Part shown: piece after piece, positions 63,196 through 64,000 of the stretch
How positions within the stretch are numbered: the first letter of the stretch is position 1
Layout: each line of letters starts with the position of its first letter
From: Bryobacteraceae bacterium
GTDB taxonomy: Bacteria; Acidobacteriota; Terriglobia; Bryobacterales; Bryobacteraceae
Assembly: GCA_029975915.1 (NCBI GenBank)
Contig: JARKOC010000469.1
Location: forward strand, 1 to 64,000
Direction of reading: 5' to 3'
Length of the DNA stretch: 64,000 bases
The notes under the pieces: model-generated
Told to the model about the DNA's origin: nothing
What the model saw: the letters and a program-made list of their open reading frames with translations, nothing else
Databases searched by the model: none
Program-made: the position numbers and the translations under genes

Positions 63196-63930
63196 ATGTT
63201 TCATCGCGTAGCCCTCGTCACTGGCGCCAGCCGCGGAATCGGGCGGGAAATCGCCCTGACGCTCTGCAAGTCCAATTTCGACATCGTCGTGGCCAGTCCC
63301 GAGGTAGAAAACAACGAGGCGGTGGCCGAAGCGATCCGCGCATGTGGCGGACGCGCCATGACGTTGAACTTCGACGTGAGCAGCCAGGAATCGGTGAAGG
63401 AAGGCGTGGCGGCGGCCATGCAAGAGATGGGGCGGATCGACGTACTGGTAAACAACGCCGGCATCACGCGCGACGGGCTCGCCATGCGAATGAAAGCCGC
63501 CGACTGGAACCTGGTGCTCCAGATCAACCTCACGGGCGCGTTTTATGTGGCCCAAGCCGTAATTCCAGCCATGATGAAGGAACGCTGGGGACGGATCATC
63601 AATATCGCATCCGTGGTGGGCGAGATGGGTAACGCCGGTCAGGCGAACTATGTATCGTCGAAGGCGGGACTCATCGGCCTGACCAAGTGCCTGGCCAAGG
63701 AACTGGCCAGCCGGAACATCACCGTGAACGCCATCGCGCCCGGATTCATCGAAACCGATATGACGGCCGTGCTGCCGCAGGAAGTTAAGGATCAGATGAT
63801 GTCGACGATCCCGTTGAAGCGTTTCGGCAAACCGTCCGACATCGCCAACGCAGTGAAGTTCCTGGCCAGCGAGGACGCCAATTACATCACCGGATCGGTG
63901 ATCCGAGTGAATGGCGGCATGTACATGTAG
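63196..63930 (+). CDS. 3-oxoacyl-ACP reductase-like SDR (FabG type)
   Basis: A 244-residue SDR with full motifs: TGASRGIG at 9-16, NNAG at 86-89, Ser139 (NIASVVGEMG), Tyr152 and Lys156 (YVSSKAG), and the C-terminal LASEDANYITGSVIRVNGGMYM that is typical of FabG. It reduces 3-oxoacyl-ACP with NADPH in fatty acid synthesis; as it is not in a fab cluster here it may serve another 3-oxoacyl substrate. An AGGAG lies 13 bases upstream of the ATG, rather far. It is divergent from ubiD. Confidence 0.9.
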   Translation: MFHRVALVTGASRGIGREIALTLCKSNFDIVVASPEVENNEAVAEAIRACGGRAMTLNFDVSSQESVKEGVAAAMQEMGRIDVLVNNAGITRDGLAMRMKAADWNLVLQINLTGAFYVAQAVIPAMMKERWGRIINIASVVGEMGNAGQANYVSSKAGLIGLTKCLAKELASRNITVNAIAPGFIETDMTAVLPQEVKDQMMSTIPLKRFGKPSDIANAVKFLASEDANYITGSVIRVNGGMYM

Positions 63931-63957
63931 TCTGGTCCGGAGATCCGGGGCCGAAAC

Positions 63958-64000
63958 ATGAAACTCAAGCTGATTGTGTATTCTATGGCGCTCGCGTCTG
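63958..64000 (+). CDS. Start of a gene with signal-like N-terminus, cut by window end
   Basis: The ATG at 63958 opens MKLKLIVYSMALAS, which looks like the beginning of a signal peptide. It begins 28 bases after the FabG-like gene. Nothing more can be said because the window ends. Confidence 0.45.
   Translation, partial: MKLKLIVYSMALAS

Overview
The window is about 64 kb of GC-rich chromosomal DNA, densely packed with genes on both strands. It most resembles a soil-type Acidobacteriota, close to the Bryobacterales/Solibacter group. Support for this (inference from family content, not a database match): a VWFA-related secreted protein of the kind expanded in Acidobacteria, a TolB-like/TPR signalling protein, a DUF5916/CBM9-like outer-membrane protein, Tat-exported Gfo/Idh/MocA and TIM-barrel enzymes, two FGly sulfatases, and a rich polysaccharide-degradation repertoire. 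No phage, insertion sequence, rRNA or CRISPR array was seen; one tRNA (Thr, TGT) is present.

Layout. 0-6 kb: end of a TolB/TPR protein, a DUF5916 protein, a small Lys/Ala-rich exported protein with a terminator, and a NarX/NarL-like two-component pair. 6-10 kb: SRPBCC protein, Tat-exported TIM-barrel protein, a divergent CorA-like GMN-motif membrane protein and an SDR. 10.5-15 kb: smc (TTG start) and a uridine-kinase-like gene. 15-16.1 kb: a two-gene hypothetical unit with a good promoter, including a Cys-rich protein of unknown family. 16-20 kb: Gfo/Idh/MocA, FAD monooxygenase, tRNA-Thr, a thioredoxin-fold protein and a 50-residue membrane peptide. 20-26 kb: polysaccharide locus (sulfatase, heparinase-like lyase, exported RidA, GH28). 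26-29 kb: hydrogenase maturation protease plus hypF with no hydrogenase nearby. 29-38 kb: clpS, hemerythrin, parallel beta-helix protein, M20 peptidase, thioredoxin-domain YyaL/SPATA20 protein, tpx, lhgO.

38-41 kb is an overlapping minus-strand operon scpA-scpB-rluB-CoA-binding protein; ScpAB are the partners of the SMC encoded at 10.5 kb. 41-42.5 kb holds two VapBC modules facing each other, one preceded by a perfect 20-bp palindrome. 42.5-45.7 kb: EamA transporter, dinB, and an S24 (LexA-like) peptidase without a recognisable helix-turn-helix. 45.7-50 kb: VWFA protein, galK and an overlapping sodium:solute symporter. 50-57.5 kb: second sulfatase, a small ORF overlapping a nucleotidyltransferase, an N-terminally short lipid kinase-like gene, pgk, an apparently exported O-methyltransferase, a tannase-family esterase and a secreted unknown. 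57.5-64 kb: class II photolyase, TIGR01777 epimerase, a small basic protein, a HEAT-repeat protein, UbiD decarboxylase, FabG-like reductase and the start of a further gene.

Most of the window is housekeeping or degradative. The parts I found least explained are the Cys-rich pair at 15.2-16.1 kb, the S24 protein at 44.9-45.7 kb, the CorA-like protein at 7.7-9.4 kb, the ORF/nucleotidyltransferase pair at 51.2-51.9 kb and the short lipid kinase at 51.9-52.6 kb. Nothing in the window can be firmly called a new system from sequence alone.
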